Notes: generated from the sequence alone by a model not told the origin. Positions 8,438 to 18,192 are shown, numbered from the stretch's first letter. The stretch: 64,000 nucleotides of DNA from Rhizobium sp. G21 (GCF_014158035.1 NZ_JACFXW010000001.1:744001-808000); one strand, 5' to 3'. Numbers and translations: made by a program.

Positions 8438-9949
8438 TCACTCCGCCGCCGACCGTGTCTCCGTTTCCGGCTGATCGGGATTGCCCGGCGCCGTTTCCGC
8501 ATCGAGATCCGGAAAGGCGGCGATGCGGGCGCCGAGGCGGTCCTGATGCAGCACGATCAGTCCCTGTTCCTCGAAATAGGAGAGTAGACGCCGGGCGCGG
8601 CGGGCGGAATGGGTGCCGTAGGCGCGCGCGATGGCCTGATCGGACGGACAGGGTTGGCTGGTGATGGCGGCGTTGGCGATCAGCAGGAACACGGCCTTCA
8701 GATCGTCGGTCACGCTGCGGGAGAGATCGAGCGCCTTTGCCCAGGTCTCGGTGGCGCGGGTCTCCTCGTCGGCGCCGGAGCGGATCACCGCGAGCCGTTG
8801 GCGAAATTCGGGCAGCGCCACAGTCGCCCCGGTCAGCCGGCGAATGCGGCAGCGGACGAGGAATTCCTGAAACAGTTCGGCGTCGGGACGGAAGGCGGAG
8901 TCACCCTGGCTCAGCACGTCTTCAAGCGCCGCCTGCACAAGTTGCTCACGCTCTTCCTCTGTCAGTTCGGCGCGCTTGGGCCTCGCCTCGCGCATCTCGA
9001 CCGGCTCGATGTCGCGCGCCTTGGAGAGTTCGGCGAGGATATCGGTGGAGGGACGCGGCGCCGGCTGCACATAGCGCGGGATCGACCGGGTCAGTTCCTG
9101 CGGATCGGGCGTCAGGATCAGATCGGCGGCGTCGATATTCGCTTCGGGCAGCGGCATCAGCTTGGGGCTGGAGGAGCGCGCCGAGGTCTCGACCTTGCCG
9201 ATCTCCACTTTCAGCGGCTTGCGACTGAGCGCGGGGCCGAGCGCGACGAAATTGCCGCGCGGCAGGTCGCGGAACATTTCCGCCTGCCGTCGCTCCAGCC
9301 CGAGCAGATCGGAGGCGCGCGCCATGTCGATGTCGAGGAAGGTGCGGCCCATCAAAAAGTTCGAGGCTTCTGCGGCGACGTTCTTGGCGAGCTTGGCCAG
9401 GCGCTGGGTGGCGATGACGCCGGCCAGTCCGCGCTTGCGGCCACGGCACATCAGATTGGTCATGGCGCCGAGCGAGAGACGGCGCACCTCGTCATTGACT
9501 TCGCCAGCGGCGGCGGGCGCGAACAGCTGAGCTTCGTCGACCACGACCAGCACCGGATACCAGAAATCACGGTCGGCGTCGAACATGCCGTTGAGGAAGA
9601 TAGCGGCGTTGCGCATCTGGTCTTCGGCGTCGAGGCCTTCGAGAGACAGGACGCAGGAGACGCGATGCTGGCGCACGCGGGCGGCAATGCCGAGCAGTTC
9701 GGCCTCGGTGCGGTCGCCCTCGATGGCGACATGGCCGTAACGATCGCCCAAAGTGACGAAATCGCCTTCGGGATCGATGATCACCTGCTGGACCCAGCCG
9801 GCGGATTGTTCGAGCAGTCTGCGCAACAGATGCGATTTTCCCGAACCGGAATTGCCCTGAACCAGAAGGCGGGTCGCCAGCAATTCCTCAAGGTCGAGCG
9901 TCGCGCGCGTGCCGCCCGCGCCGGTTCCCATGTCGATGCCTGCCGTCAT
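8438..9949 (-). CDS. HerA-like ATPase (DUF87) with C-terminal winged-helix-like region
   Basis: Predicted P-loop ATPase of the HerA/FtsK superfamily, 503 residues. Walker A is GNSGSGKS at residues 32-39 and Walker B is VLVVVDEAQLF near residue 140; GVIATQRLAKLAKN that follows matches the sensor region of the family. Residues beyond about 300 form a variable linker, and the last 100 or so residues look like a small helix-turn-helix region (AIARAYGTHSARRARRLLSYFEEQGL). HerA proteins often work with a NurA nuclease or in defence systems, but no nuclease gene is adjacent. Similar stand-alone genes are annotated simply as ATP-binding proteins in rhizobia. Confidence 0.8.
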   Translation of the reverse strand: MTAGIDMGTGAGGTRATLDLEELLATRLLVQGNSGSGKSHLLRRLLEQSAGWVQQVIIDPEGDFVTLGDRYGHVAIEGDRTEAELLGIAARVRQHRVSCVLSLEGLDAEDQMRNAAIFLNGMFDADRDFWYPVLVVVDEAQLFAPAAAGEVNDEVRRLSLGAMTNLMCRGRKRGLAGVIATQRLAKLAKNVAAEASNFLMGRTFLDIDMARASDLLGLERRQAEMFRDLPRGNFVALGPALSRKPLKVEIGKVETSARSSSPKLMPLPEANIDAADLILTPDPQELTRSIPRYVQPAPRPSTDILAELSKARDIEPVEMREARPKRAELTEEEREQLVQAALEDVLSQGDSAFRPDAELFQEFLVRCRIRRLTGATVALPEFRQRLAVIRSGADEETRATETWAKALDLSRSVTDDLKAVFLLIANAAITSQPCPSDQAIARAYGTHSARRARRLLSYFEEQGLIVLHQDRLGARIAAFPDLDAETAPGNPDQPETETRSAAE

Positions 9950-10111
9950 GCCAATCCTCGTCGTCCGCCAATCCCTCTCCTAGCAACGATTCTCACCAGG
10001 GGGCAATCAATTCGATCTTCCCCACAGATTTTGCGCGGCGCTTTCCTCCGGCAAGGATACCCATGGGCGTCGACAGGCTGCTATGACTGGCGGAGCAACC
10101 GGAGGCCCGCC

Positions 10112-10570
10112 ATGACAAAACCCCTCGTCCTCCACGACCGCCCCGGCCTGCTGATCGTCTGGCTTCTGCTGCTCGCGGGCGGCTTTGTCGTGACTGGCGC
10201 CTATAGTCTGCAAGCCCTGCAGCGTGGGATGACGCCGATCCCGGCGATCGTCTTTTCGATCTTCACACTCGTGGGCTGCTGGTTTGTTCTCAGCCGCCTT
10301 CTGAACCGGAAGAAGCCGGCGCTGATCGCGGACGCCGCTGGCCTGTCCTATCGCGGCGGCGAGCGACTCGCCTGGGGCGACGTGAGCGAACTCGCCGCGC
10401 GCAGGGAAATGAGGATCACCTATCTGCGCCTGCGCTACCGTCCGGCGAAGGAGCCTGGCGCCATGCGCAGTCTCGATATCTGTCTGTCGGGACTGAGCCT
10501 GCCGCCCCGAGACATCATCGCCGCCCTTCTGACGCTGAAAGAAAGCGCTACGGAGACCACAGTGGCTTGA
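10112..10570 (+). CDS. two-span membrane protein, unknown function
   Basis: Encodes 152 residues from the ATG at 10112; GGAGG lies about 6 bases upstream (10101-10105). Two hydrophobic segments at roughly residues 13-33 and 42-62 are followed by a soluble domain with alternating strands (ALIADAAGLSYRGG, LAWGDVSEL). That layout resembles bacterial PH-like or STM3941-type membrane proteins; this is only a resemblance. The open frame runs much further upstream, but that part is antisense to the HerA-like gene and is not coding. Confidence 0.6.
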   Translation: MTKPLVLHDRPGLLIVWLLLLAGGFVVTGAYSLQALQRGMTPIPAIVFSIFTLVGCWFVLSRLLNRKKPALIADAAGLSYRGGERLAWGDVSELAARREMRITYLRLRYRPAKEPGAMRSLDICLSGLSLPPRDIIAALLTLKESATETTVA

Positions 10571-10629
10571 TCCTGCACAAGGCGGGCGCAGCCGCATGCG
10601 CGCACTCTGCCTGAAAAGGAGGACGCGCC

Positions 10630-11157
10630 ATGAAACTCATGATCATCTACGCCTCGATCGAGGGGCAGACTCGCAAGATCGCCGAACATATCGCCGCTCA
10701 TGTCGAGGACAAGGGCCATGCCGCAGCGCTGATGAATGTCGGGGCCGCGCAGGAATTCGGGCTCGAAAAGCCCGACGCCGTCATCCTCGCCGCGCCCATT
10801 CATGCGGGGCGCTATCCGACGGCCTTCGTCGATTTCGTCCATCGCGAGAAGGACTGGCTCAACGCCCTGCCCTCGGCCTTGGTCTCGGTGACCTTGTCCA
10901 TCCACAGCGAGCATGACGACGAGCGCGCCGCGGCGGCGAATTTCCCGGAAGCCCTGAAGGCGGAGACGGGCTGGAGACCGCAGGCGATCCACAATGCCGC
11001 GGGGGCGCTGCGATTTACCGAATATGATTTCTTCAAGCGCTGGATGATGCGCCGGATCGCGGAGGCAGAAGGCGCGTCGACCGGACCCGGGGACGTGGAA
11101 TTCACCGACTGGCGTCTGCTCGACGACTTCGCCGACGCCTTTCTCGACCTCGCCTGA
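10630..11157 (+). CDS. flavodoxin-domain protein, HemG-like
   Basis: Predicted FMN-binding protein of 175 residues. The N terminus MKLMIIYASIEGQTRKIAEH carries the flavodoxin phosphate-binding loop (S-x-E-G-Q-T-x-K), and AAPIHAGRYP matches the second FMN loop. The C-terminal DFFKRWMMRRIAEAEG resembles menaquinone-dependent protoporphyrinogen IX dehydrogenase (HemG). Related stand-alone proteins in alphaproteobacteria are annotated the same way without proof of activity. AAGGAGG stands upstream of the ATG. Confidence 0.8.
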   Translation: MKLMIIYASIEGQTRKIAEHIAAHVEDKGHAAALMNVGAAQEFGLEKPDAVILAAPIHAGRYPTAFVDFVHREKDWLNALPSALVSVTLSIHSEHDDERAAAANFPEALKAETGWRPQAIHNAAGALRFTEYDFFKRWMMRRIAEAEGASTGPGDVEFTDWRLLDDFADAFLDLA

Positions 11158-11331
11158 CGGGTCGCGCGGCGGCGCGGGCATTGGTGCGATCGCGCCTGTA
11201 AACCCGACGTTAAGCATAGGCGTTTACGGTTGGTTTGCCATAGTTCTTCACGAGTTCATGACGAGTTCGAGTGTGTTCGAGGAACGTGGCCAGGCATTTG
11301 TATCGTCCATGTATTGAGTTCGGAAGTTGCC

Positions 11332-12286
11332 GTGACAAGTATCAACACCAACGCCAGCGCGATTGCGGCTGTCGATATCCTGCGTGCGCAGGGCGCCAAG
11401 GTGCTCAATGCGCAACAGGAGGTCGCGACGGGCTATCGCGTCAAGACTGCGAGCGACAACGCCGCATACTGGTCCATCGCGACCCAGATGAAGTCCGACA
11501 ACAAGGCGTTGTCGGCCGCCGAAGACTCGCTCGCTTTCGGGGCCGCAGCCGTGGACGTCGCCTATACCGGCTTCAACCAGGCGATCGACGTCATCAGGGA
11601 CATCCGCAATAAATTGCTCACCGCGCTCGGCGCGGGCGCCGAAATCGACAAGATCAACGCCGAAATCCAGGAGTTGCGCGATCAATTGCGCACCGTGGCC
11701 GACGAGACCTCGTTCAACGGGGAGAATTGGCTGGTGCGACGATGCGAGCGACGACAAGGACCGCGAGCTCGTCGGCTCCTTCCGCCGCGCCTCCGACGGC
11801 TCGGTGGAGGTCAAGATCCTGCGCTACTCCATGACCAATGCGCTCGGCACCAATCACCTGATCGACGAGAACAGTCAGGTCGGCATTCTCACCAATCCCG
11901 CTTATGCGGCGGCGATCGGAGCCGGCACGGACTGGGTGATGCTGAACGGGCGCAATGACCCCACCGCCCATACGGAGTTCGCCGTCAGCCAATCGACGAC
12001 CGATGTCGACATCACCGAGATGATGGAGGTGTCCGACAATATGCTCGAAGCCATGATCGAGGCGTCGTCCAATCTCGGCGCGCTCAACAAACGCATCGAG
12101 ATGCAGAATGATTTCGTCAAGGATCTGCAGGACACCCAGGATCGCGGGGTGGGCAGAATGGTCGACAGCAATCTCGACATCGCCTCCTCGCGGCTGAGAG
12201 CCGTGGAGGCGCAACGCAGCCTGACGATCTCGGCCCTGTCGATCGCCAATTCACAGCCGCTGACGATGTTGAGTCTGCTGCAATAG
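11332..12286 (+). CDS. flagellin, reading frame broken once
   Basis: Flagellar filament subunit, about 317 residues when repaired. The N-terminal flagellin domain starts TSINTNASAIAAVDILRAQG and includes VATGYRVKTASDNAAYWSIA. The C-terminal helix pair (NLGALNKRIEMQNDFVKDLQ onward) is in another frame. The break is near 11737: NGENWLV continues as DDASDDKDRELVGSF if one base is dropped, so a one-base insertion is the simplest cause. The GTG at 11332 gives the usual flagellin start. No other flagellar structural gene is adjacent. The short central region gives a compact, rhizobial-type flagellin. Confidence 0.85.
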
Positions 12287-12302
12287 AGCCGATGAAGGAC
12301 GT

Positions 12303-12743
12303 TCAGCTCGCCGGCGGCAAGGCGTCACGCCAGGCGCCGGCGGTTCGGCCGGCCATGCGCCAATAGATCACGCCCCATACCAGGCCGCTCAAGGCGTAAA
12401 TCAATGCGACGACGCCGAGCAGATCTTCCCCGCTCGCCTTGCCATATTCGATGCCGCCGAGCGAAGAAACCAGTCCCAAGACCAGCCCCGAGACGAGATA
12501 ATATCTCAGGCCGCGCAGAGAGCGCCATTCGGCCAGCAGAACGATCAGGCAGACCGGGATGAACTCGACGCCGGCGAGCAGCAAGCTCCCGAGCAGCACC
12601 ATCGGGCCAACGGCGATCGCGAGCGCCTCGGGCTCCGCCGCTCCCTTGAGCACATCCAATCCGACCAGCAGAAAGACGCCCGAGGCCAACGCTCCCAGAC
12701 AGGCCAGGCAATGCGCAAACAGGATCATCATCACGCGCGCCAT
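12303..12743 (-). CDS. four-span membrane protein, unknown function
   Basis: About 146 residues if translated from the ATG at 12743 (an in-frame ATG also exists at 12770, nearer the icd terminator). Four hydrophobic segments are visible: around FAHCLACLGALASGVFLLVG, VGPMVLLGSLLLAGV, YYLVSGLVLGLVSSL and VVALIYALSGLVWGVIYW. The pattern matches small uncharacterised rhizobial membrane proteins. It lies convergent to the flagellin gene with a 16-base gap. No function can be proposed. Confidence 0.6.
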   Translation of the reverse strand: MARVMMILFAHCLACLGALASGVFLLVGLDVLKGAAEPEALAIAVGPMVLLGSLLLAGVEFIPVCLIVLLAEWRSLRGLRYYLVSGLVLGLVSSLGGIEYGKASGEDLLGVVALIYALSGLVWGVIYWRMAGRTAGAWRDALPPAS

Positions 12744-12773
12744 GCTGCGGGTCCGTCCATTCTCGATCAAGGA

Positions 12774-12800
12774 AAAGGCCCGGCGTCGATAACGCCGGGC
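12774..12800 (-). terminator. rho-independent terminator of icd
   Basis: Nine-base perfect stem (GCCCGGCGT 12778-12786 with ACGCCGGGC 12792-12800) and a five-base loop, followed on the minus strand by TTTTCC. It lies 28 bases after the icd stop. Confidence 0.8.
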
Positions 12801-12827
12801 CCGCTCATATCAACAATGGCGGTCGCC

Positions 12828-14042
12828 TCAGGCGGCCATGGCCTTCTGCAGGTTCTCGTCGATCTTGTCGAGGAAACCGGTGGTCGACAGCCAGGGCTGA
12901 TCCGGGCCGATCAGCAGCGCCAGATCCTTGGTCATGAAGCCGGATTCGACGGTGGCGACGCAGACCTTTTCGAGCGTGTCGCAGAACTTGGCGAGGTCTG
13001 CGTTGTCGTCGAGCTTGGCGCGATGGGCGAGACCACGCGTCCAGGCGAAGATCGAGGCGATCGAGTTGGTCGAGGTTTCCTGACCCTTCTGATGCTGGCG
13101 GTAATGACGGGTGACCGTGCCGTGGGCGGCTTCGGCTTCCACCGTCTTGCCATCCGGCGTCAAGAGAACCGAGGTCATCAGGCCGAGCGAACCGAAGCCC
13201 TGGGCCACGGTGTCGGACTGCACGTCGCCGTCATAGTTCTTGCAGGCCCAGACATAGCCGCCGGACCACTTGAGCGCGGAGGCGACCATGTCGTCGATCA
13301 GGCGGTGTTCGTAGGTGATGCCGGCTTCCTTGAACTGATCGAGGAATTCAGCCTGGTAGACTTCCTCGAAAATGTCCTTGAAGCGGCCGTCATAGGCCTT
13401 GAGGATGGTGTTCTTGGTCGACAGGTAAACCGGCCATTTGCGCATCAGGCCGTACATCATCGAGGCGCGGGCGAATTCGCGGATCGATTCGTCGAGATTG
13501 TACATCGCCATGGCGACGCCAGCGCCCGGCGCGTCGAACACTTCGCGCTCGATCACCTGGCCGTCTTCGCCGACGAACTTGATGGTCAGCTTGCCCTTGC
13601 CGGGGAACTTGAAATCGGTGGCGCGATACTGGTCGCCGAAGGCGTGACGGCCGACGACGATCGGCTGGGTCCAGCCTGGAACCAGACGCGGCACGTTCTT
13701 GCAGATGATCGGCTCGCGGAAGATCACGCCGCCGAGAATGTTGCGGATCGTGCCGTTCGGGCTCTTCCACATCTGCTTGAGGTTGAATTCCTTGACGCGG
13801 GCTTCGTCCGGCGTGATGGTCGCGCATTTGATGCCGACGCCGTATTTCTTGATGGCGTTGGCGGCGTCGATGGTGACCTGGTCGCCCGTGGCGTCGCGGT
13901 TTTCGACGGAGAGGTCGAAATAGTCGATGTCGAGGTCAAGGTAAGGATGGATCAGCTTGTCCTTGATGAGCTGCCAGATGATGCGGGTCATCTCATCGCC
14001 GTCGAGATCGGCGACTGGATTGGCTACCTTGATCTTCTTCAT
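12828..14042 (-). CDS. icd: isocitrate dehydrogenase (NADP+)
   Basis: TCA-cycle enzyme converting isocitrate to 2-oxoglutarate and CO2 with NADPH formation; cytosolic homodimer of the eukaryotic-like class found in alphaproteobacteria. The 404-residue protein starts [20 protein letters not shown] and contains the substrate-binding stretch around [13 protein letters not shown] and the signature [20 protein letters not shown]. The open frame extends to 14186, but the ATG at 14042 gives the standard N terminus and has AAGAGGAC upstream. Length and motifs are normal. Confidence 0.96.
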   Translation of the reverse strand: MKKIKVANPVADLDGDEMTRIIWQLIKDKLIHPYLDLDIDYFDLSVENRDATGDQVTIDAANAIKKYGVGIKCATITPDEARVKEFNLKQMWKSPNGTIRNILGGVIFREPIICKNVPRLVPGWTQPIVVGRHAFGDQYRATDFKFPGKGKLTIKFVGEDGQVIEREVFDAPGAGVAMAMYNLDESIREFARASMMYGLMRKWPVYLSTKNTILKAYDGRFKDIFEEVYQAEFLDQFKEAGITYEHRLIDDMVASALKWSGGYVWACKNYDGDVQSDTVAQGFGSLGLMTSVLLTPDGKTVEAEAAHGTVTRHYRQHQKGQETSTNSIASIFAWTRGLAHRAKLDDNADLAKFCDTLEKVCVATVESGFMTKDLALLIGPDQPWLSTTGFLDKIDENLQKAMAA

Positions 14043-14293
14043 TTTTCGTCCTCTTGATGACGCCGCCGGTTGGGAGCCGACGACCTTCGACTGTGAATGC
14101 ACTTGCCTATAACACCCGCCGCGCGCGAGGCAAACAGGAAGCGCCGGATTCGACGAAATTCCTAGGTCGATCGCGGCGTCCGGCAAGGGCGGGAGCTGCG
14201 TTCCGTGAACTATGGATTCATTCTCGCCCGGTTACCCGCGATCCTCGCTCTGCTTCGGATCTGGCGAATTCTTCGCTTCATGATGGGGACGCC

Positions 14294-15301
14294 ATGTTAA
14301 AAGCCATTCTCGCCGCCTTGCTTCTGGGCGCCGCCCTGCCCGCTCACGCAGCCGATGCCACGGGGCCCGCCCGCGAATTGATGAAGGCCGCGACCGCCAA
14401 TTGGTCGGAAGCCGGCGGCGACGAGGACTACACCAGCGAAGACCGGATGGGCAGACTTTATGGTCCCGATTTCGCCGCAGTCATCGAGGAAGCCGTCGGC
14501 CATGCCAGCCGGCTCAACAAGGACACGGTGCTCGGCTACGACATGATCACCGGCGCCGAGGACGGCTGCCCGTTGAAGGATCTCAAGATCACGCAGCAGA
14601 AGCCGGAAACCGATTTCATCCCCGTCATCGCCCAGTTCAAGCCGTTCACCTGCCTCAAGGGCGACGCGCGGCGGAACATGGAAGTGAAGGCGCTGTTCAT
14701 GATGGGCAAGTATGACGGGGTCTACAAGATCGACGAGATCTTCCGCACCGTGCGCGACAACGAAGTCATCGCCGTCAGCGACGAATTCAACGCCGTGACC
14801 ACGGCGGCCGTCTTCACGCCGAAGAAAGCCTCCGCTGGGCCGAAGGAACTGATGGAGGCCGCCGCCGGCTCGTCCGACGATATGGCCGCGGCCAGAAAAA
14901 CCGATGAGGAAGCGTCCAACTACTTCAGCGAAAGACGCCTCGGCAAGCTTTATACCCAGAGCTTCGTCAACCTCTACCGCGCCGCCTGGAAAAAGCAGGA
15001 AGCCGATGAGAATGGCGGCTATCTTCTCGGCGCAGATCCCGTCATCGGCGGTCAGGACAATTGCCCGCTCAAGGACCTCTCGATCGAGACGAAGGATCCG
15101 GATTTCATTTATGTCGACGTCATCGCCCGCTTCCGGGCGGTCTATTGCTTCGGCAATCCCGGCGACGACAAGCGGGTGACCACCGTCAAATTCGTGACGA
15201 TCCTCGAAGGCGGCGCATTCAAGATCGACGACATCCAGCATATGGACGGCGAGAAGGTCGTGTCGTCGTTGAAAGCGGATCTGGAAGCACTCGGGAAGTG
15301 A
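14294..15301 (+). CDS. secreted protein with two copies of a two-cysteine domain
   Basis: 335 residues with a clear signal peptide (about 1-19, ending AHAA). The mature part consists of two similar units. Each has a start resembling RELMKAA, then RMGRLYGPDF or RLGKLYTQSF, then a CPLKD motif (Cys92 and Cys257), and then a second cysteine exactly 28 residues later (Cys120 and Cys285). Each ends in a beta-rich stretch with YKIDEI or FKIDDI. The conserved pairs suggest one disulfide per unit in the periplasm. The downstream gene at 15544 encodes a single unit of the same family. The layout faintly recalls DUF3828 proteins; function is unknown. Confidence 0.75.
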   Translation: MLKAILAALLLGAALPAHAADATGPARELMKAATANWSEAGGDEDYTSEDRMGRLYGPDFAAVIEEAVGHASRLNKDTVLGYDMITGAEDGCPLKDLKITQQKPETDFIPVIAQFKPFTCLKGDARRNMEVKALFMMGKYDGVYKIDEIFRTVRDNEVIAVSDEFNAVTTAAVFTPKKASAGPKELMEAAAGSSDDMAAARKTDEEASNYFSERRLGKLYTQSFVNLYRAAWKKQEADENGGYLLGADPVIGGQDNCPLKDLSIETKDPDFIYVDVIARFRAVYCFGNPGDDKRVTTVKFVTILEGGAFKIDDIQHMDGEKVVSSLKADLEALGK

Positions 15302-15543
15302 TCCGGTCGTCTGATCTGCGCCGCCTCACGAGCCGGCGCGAAGATTTCGGTCGCGCCGGTCTCGCGCCGTCGACCGCGATGGGGCGATCCGGCGCTGAAC
15401 AGGTCCCAAATAGGCCGCAGTCTCCCGCCAGAATCAGGGTAGAAGCGTGGTCGATCTGTCGCGGCTCATGATCCGGCCGTAAAATGAGACGACCCAAACG
15501 GCGATGCGCCTCGCCTTTGCCGCCAACCTACGGGATTACCGCC

Positions 15544-16173
15544 ATGTCCGTCCGAAACCTCGCCTGCGCCTTGCTCCTGCTGCTTCCCGCGGCGACGTCC
15601 GCCCTCGCCCAGGCCGCCGCCGATCCGGTCAAGAACGTGATGACTCTCGCCGAAGGGCTGTGGAGCGACGATCCCAAGGTCGAGGGGCAGGACTATTTCG
15701 ACAAGGACCGGCTCGATGCGCTCTACAGCAAGCGCTTCGCCGAGGCCTATCGCGCGGCGGCGAAATTTCCGATCTATGACGACGCCAGCGGACCCTTCGG
15801 CTATGACGTGATCACCAACGGCCAGGACGGCTGTCCGCTCAAGGATGTGTCGATCACCCCCGGCGCCGAGGCGAATGGCGTGACCGACGTCACGGTCACG
15901 TTCAAGCTCTGGACCTGCGTTGACGACGGCTCGGTCGACAAGGACAGCGTCAACGAAGTGCATTTCTCGGTTATCACCGAAAGCGGCAAGCCGGTCATCG
16001 ACGACATCAGGCGCAAGGACGACGAGGGCAAGCTCGATTCGCTGATGACGGAGATGCAGGACATCGTCAAAAGCGGCCAGGATGTCGGCCCGGATGCGCC
16101 GCAACCCGACGAAAGCCAGGCGACGCCGCCCGCCGGCGACAAACCCGAGATCATTCTCAGCCAGCCGGAATGA
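15544..16173 (+). CDS. secreted protein with one two-cysteine domain, relative of 14294-15301
   Basis: 209 residues from the ATG at 15544, with a signal peptide ending near residue 23 (ALAQA). It carries one unit of the family seen twice in the gene upstream: YFDKDRLDALYSKRFAEAYR, then GQDGCPLKDVSI (Cys97), then a second cysteine 28 residues on (Cys125), then PVIDDIRR. The C-terminal tail of about 50 residues is Pro/Asp-rich and probably disordered. The gene order suggests local duplication. No enzyme motif is visible and the role is unknown. Confidence 0.72.
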   Translation: MSVRNLACALLLLLPAATSALAQAAADPVKNVMTLAEGLWSDDPKVEGQDYFDKDRLDALYSKRFAEAYRAAAKFPIYDDASGPFGYDVITNGQDGCPLKDVSITPGAEANGVTDVTVTFKLWTCVDDGSVDKDSVNEVHFSVITESGKPVIDDIRRKDDEGKLDSLMTEMQDIVKSGQDVGPDAPQPDESQATPPAGDKPEIILSQPE

Positions 16174-16247
16174 GCAGCGGTTGGGAAAGCGCATGACTTG
16201 GCTGCGGAAACGCGCTATTCGCCTGAGAAATTTCCCAGGTACCAGGC

Positions 16248-17051
16248 ATGTCCGGCACAAATTCTGAACTCGAACTCCTCACGGGCGGCCCGGTGGTCGT
16301 GCTCGTCGAACCGCAACTCGGCGAAAACATCGGCATGGTCGCCCGCGCCATGGCCAATTTCGGCTTATCGGAATTGCGGCTGGTCAATCCGCGCGACGGC
16401 TGGCCGAGTGACAAGGCGCGCGCCGCCGCCTCCAAGGCCGATCACGTCATCGACGCCGTCCAGGTTTTCGAGACGCTGGAAGCGGCCATCGCCGACCTCA
16501 ACTTCGTCTACGCCACCACCGCCCGCATGCGCGACGGCTTCAAGCCGGTCCGCTCGCCGATCGTGGCGTCGAAGACGCTGAGAGCGAAATACGACGCGGG
16601 CGAAAAGGTCGGCATACTCTATGGGCGCGAAAAATCGGGGCTGTCCAACGAAGAAGTGGCGCTGGCCGACGAGATCGTCACCTTCCCCGTCAATCCCGCC
16701 TTCGCCTCGCTGAACATCGCCCAGGCCGTGCTGCTGATGTCCTATGAATGGATGAAGACGCGGATGGAGAGCGAAGACGAAACATTGTTTACCGCGGTGG
16801 CGCAGACGCCGGCCACCAAGGAAGAACTGTTCGGCTTCTATGATCACATCGAGGAGGCGCTGGATGCCCGCGGATATTTCCGCCCCGCCGCCAAAAAGCC
16901 GAGAATGGTGGAGAATCTTCGCGCCGTGTGGTCCCGCCGCGCTTTGACCTCCGAAGAGATCAAGGTGTTCCGGGGCGTGGTTTCCTCCCTAGACCGGTTC
17001 AGCCGCAAGAATCCGCGTGGCGCCGGCAATCCGGATGATGGCGATGACTGA
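16248..17051 (+). CDS. trmJ: tRNA (cytidine/uridine-2'-O-)-methyltransferase, TrmJ type
   Basis: SPOUT-class S-adenosylmethionine-dependent enzyme expected to methylate the ribose of residue 32 in tRNAs. 267 residues. Motifs: [21 protein letters not shown] (motif 1 region, residues about 17-37), [20 protein letters not shown] (motif 2) and [21 protein letters not shown] (motif 3, AdoMet knot). The C-terminal helical extension fits TrmJ more than the short TrmL group. Its stop overlaps the murI start by eight bases (ATGACTGA), so the two are coupled. Confidence 0.87.
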   Translation: MSGTNSELELLTGGPVVVLVEPQLGENIGMVARAMANFGLSELRLVNPRDGWPSDKARAAASKADHVIDAVQVFETLEAAIADLNFVYATTARMRDGFKPVRSPIVASKTLRAKYDAGEKVGILYGREKSGLSNEEVALADEIVTFPVNPAFASLNIAQAVLLMSYEWMKTRMESEDETLFTAVAQTPATKEELFGFYDHIEEALDARGYFRPAAKKPRMVENLRAVWSRRALTSEEIKVFRGVVSSLDRFSRKNPRGAGNPDDGDD

Positions 17052-17834
17052 ACTCCACAGGCCGATCCTCGTATTCGATTCGGGCATCGGCGGACTGACG
17101 GTGCTGCGGGAGTTGCGGGTGCTGATGCCCGAACGCAATTTCGTCTATGTCGCCGACGACGCCGGATTTCCTTATGGCGGCTGGGGCGAGCCGGAATTGA
17201 AGGCGCGCCTCCTGGACCTGTTCAAAGGCATCCTGAAGAACACAGACCGGAAATATCGGTGATCGCCTGCAACACGGCGTTCACGCTGGCCGGCGCCGAT
17301 CTGCGCGCCGCCTTCCCGGAGCATACATTCGTCGGCACGGTTCCCGCCATCAAGCCGGCGGCCGAGCGCACGCGGTCGGGCCTCGTCTCGGTGCTCGCCA
17401 CCCCAGGCACGGTCAAGCGCGCCTATACCCGCGATCTCATCCAGTCTTTCGCCAGCCAGTGCGATGTCCGCCTGGTCGGCTCCGAGCATCTCGCGCGGAT
17501 GGCGGAGGCCTATATCCGCGGCGAGGCGCTCGATCCCGAGGCGGTCACGGCGGAAATCAGCCAGTGCTTCCAGGAAAAGGACGGCCGGAAGACCGACATC
17601 GTCGTGCTCGCCTGCACGCATTACCCGTTCATGGCCAATCTGTTCCGTAAGCTCGCGCCCTGGCCGGTGGACTGGCTCGACCCGGCGGAGGCGATCGCGC
17701 GGCAGGCGCGGCGCCTGGTTCCGGTTCTGCATCACCTGCATCCCGACACCCATCACGATCGCGCCGTCTTCACCTCGGGAAAACCAGATTTTTCCACGCG
17801 CCGGCTACTGCAGGGCTTCGGTCTCACCATCTGA
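17044..17834 (+). CDS. murI: glutamate racemase, reading frame broken once
   Basis: Makes D-glutamate for peptidoglycan. About 263 residues when repaired. The first part starts [20 protein letters not shown], with the first-half aspartate/serine motif. The second part, in another frame, has VIACNTAF and LACTHYPF, the two catalytic cysteines. The break is near 17240: [13 protein letters not shown] is restored by adding one base after GAAC, so this is most simply a one-base deletion error. The start overlaps trmJ by eight bases. An essential gene is unlikely to be truly broken. Confidence 0.9.
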
Positions 17835-17956
17835 CGATCTGTGGCGTCCAAGCAACAGAGCCGTTCCTTCAGCGCAATTTTCGATTGCGCCCGCTTGCCA
17901 GAACCGAAAAGCCATGCGACAGTTTGCGCAGGTCAACACCAGCGCAGGAGGGCGTA

Positions 17957-18049
17957 ATGGATTCATTTAATGTCGTACCCAACGCTTTCGCTGGTTTCGT
18001 GCGCTTCGGCATGAAGAACAAACGACCGACGACGTTCTGCTCGCTCTGA
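17957..18049 (+). CDS. possible 30-residue small protein
   Basis: Very short open frame with an unusually good ribosome-binding site: AGGAGG lies six bases before the ATG at 17957. It would encode 30 residues, MDSFNVVPNAFAGFVRFGMK followed by a basic tail ending CSL. It is the only coding candidate in the 358-base gap between murI and the DUF1127-like gene. No family is recognised; the call rests on the strong initiation signal only. Confidence 0.3.
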   Translation: MDSFNVVPNAFAGFVRFGMKNKRPTTFCSL

Positions 18050-18192
18050 GCTCAGATTCCAGCTTTTTCCTAACCTAAACCCATTCCGGCGCATCGCTAC
18101 GCCGCGTCTCGGCTCTTCCGCCGTCATGCGACATATGCGGTCTGCGCCCCCAATTGCGAGGACCCGCGCGTCGAGCGTCGGGCTGAAAACTG

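Noticed and set aside
8609-10111. Upstream part of the frame that leads into the 152-residue membrane protein
   Set aside because: It is antisense to the HerA-like gene; the ATG at 10112 has its own ribosome-binding site and begins the hydrophobic part.
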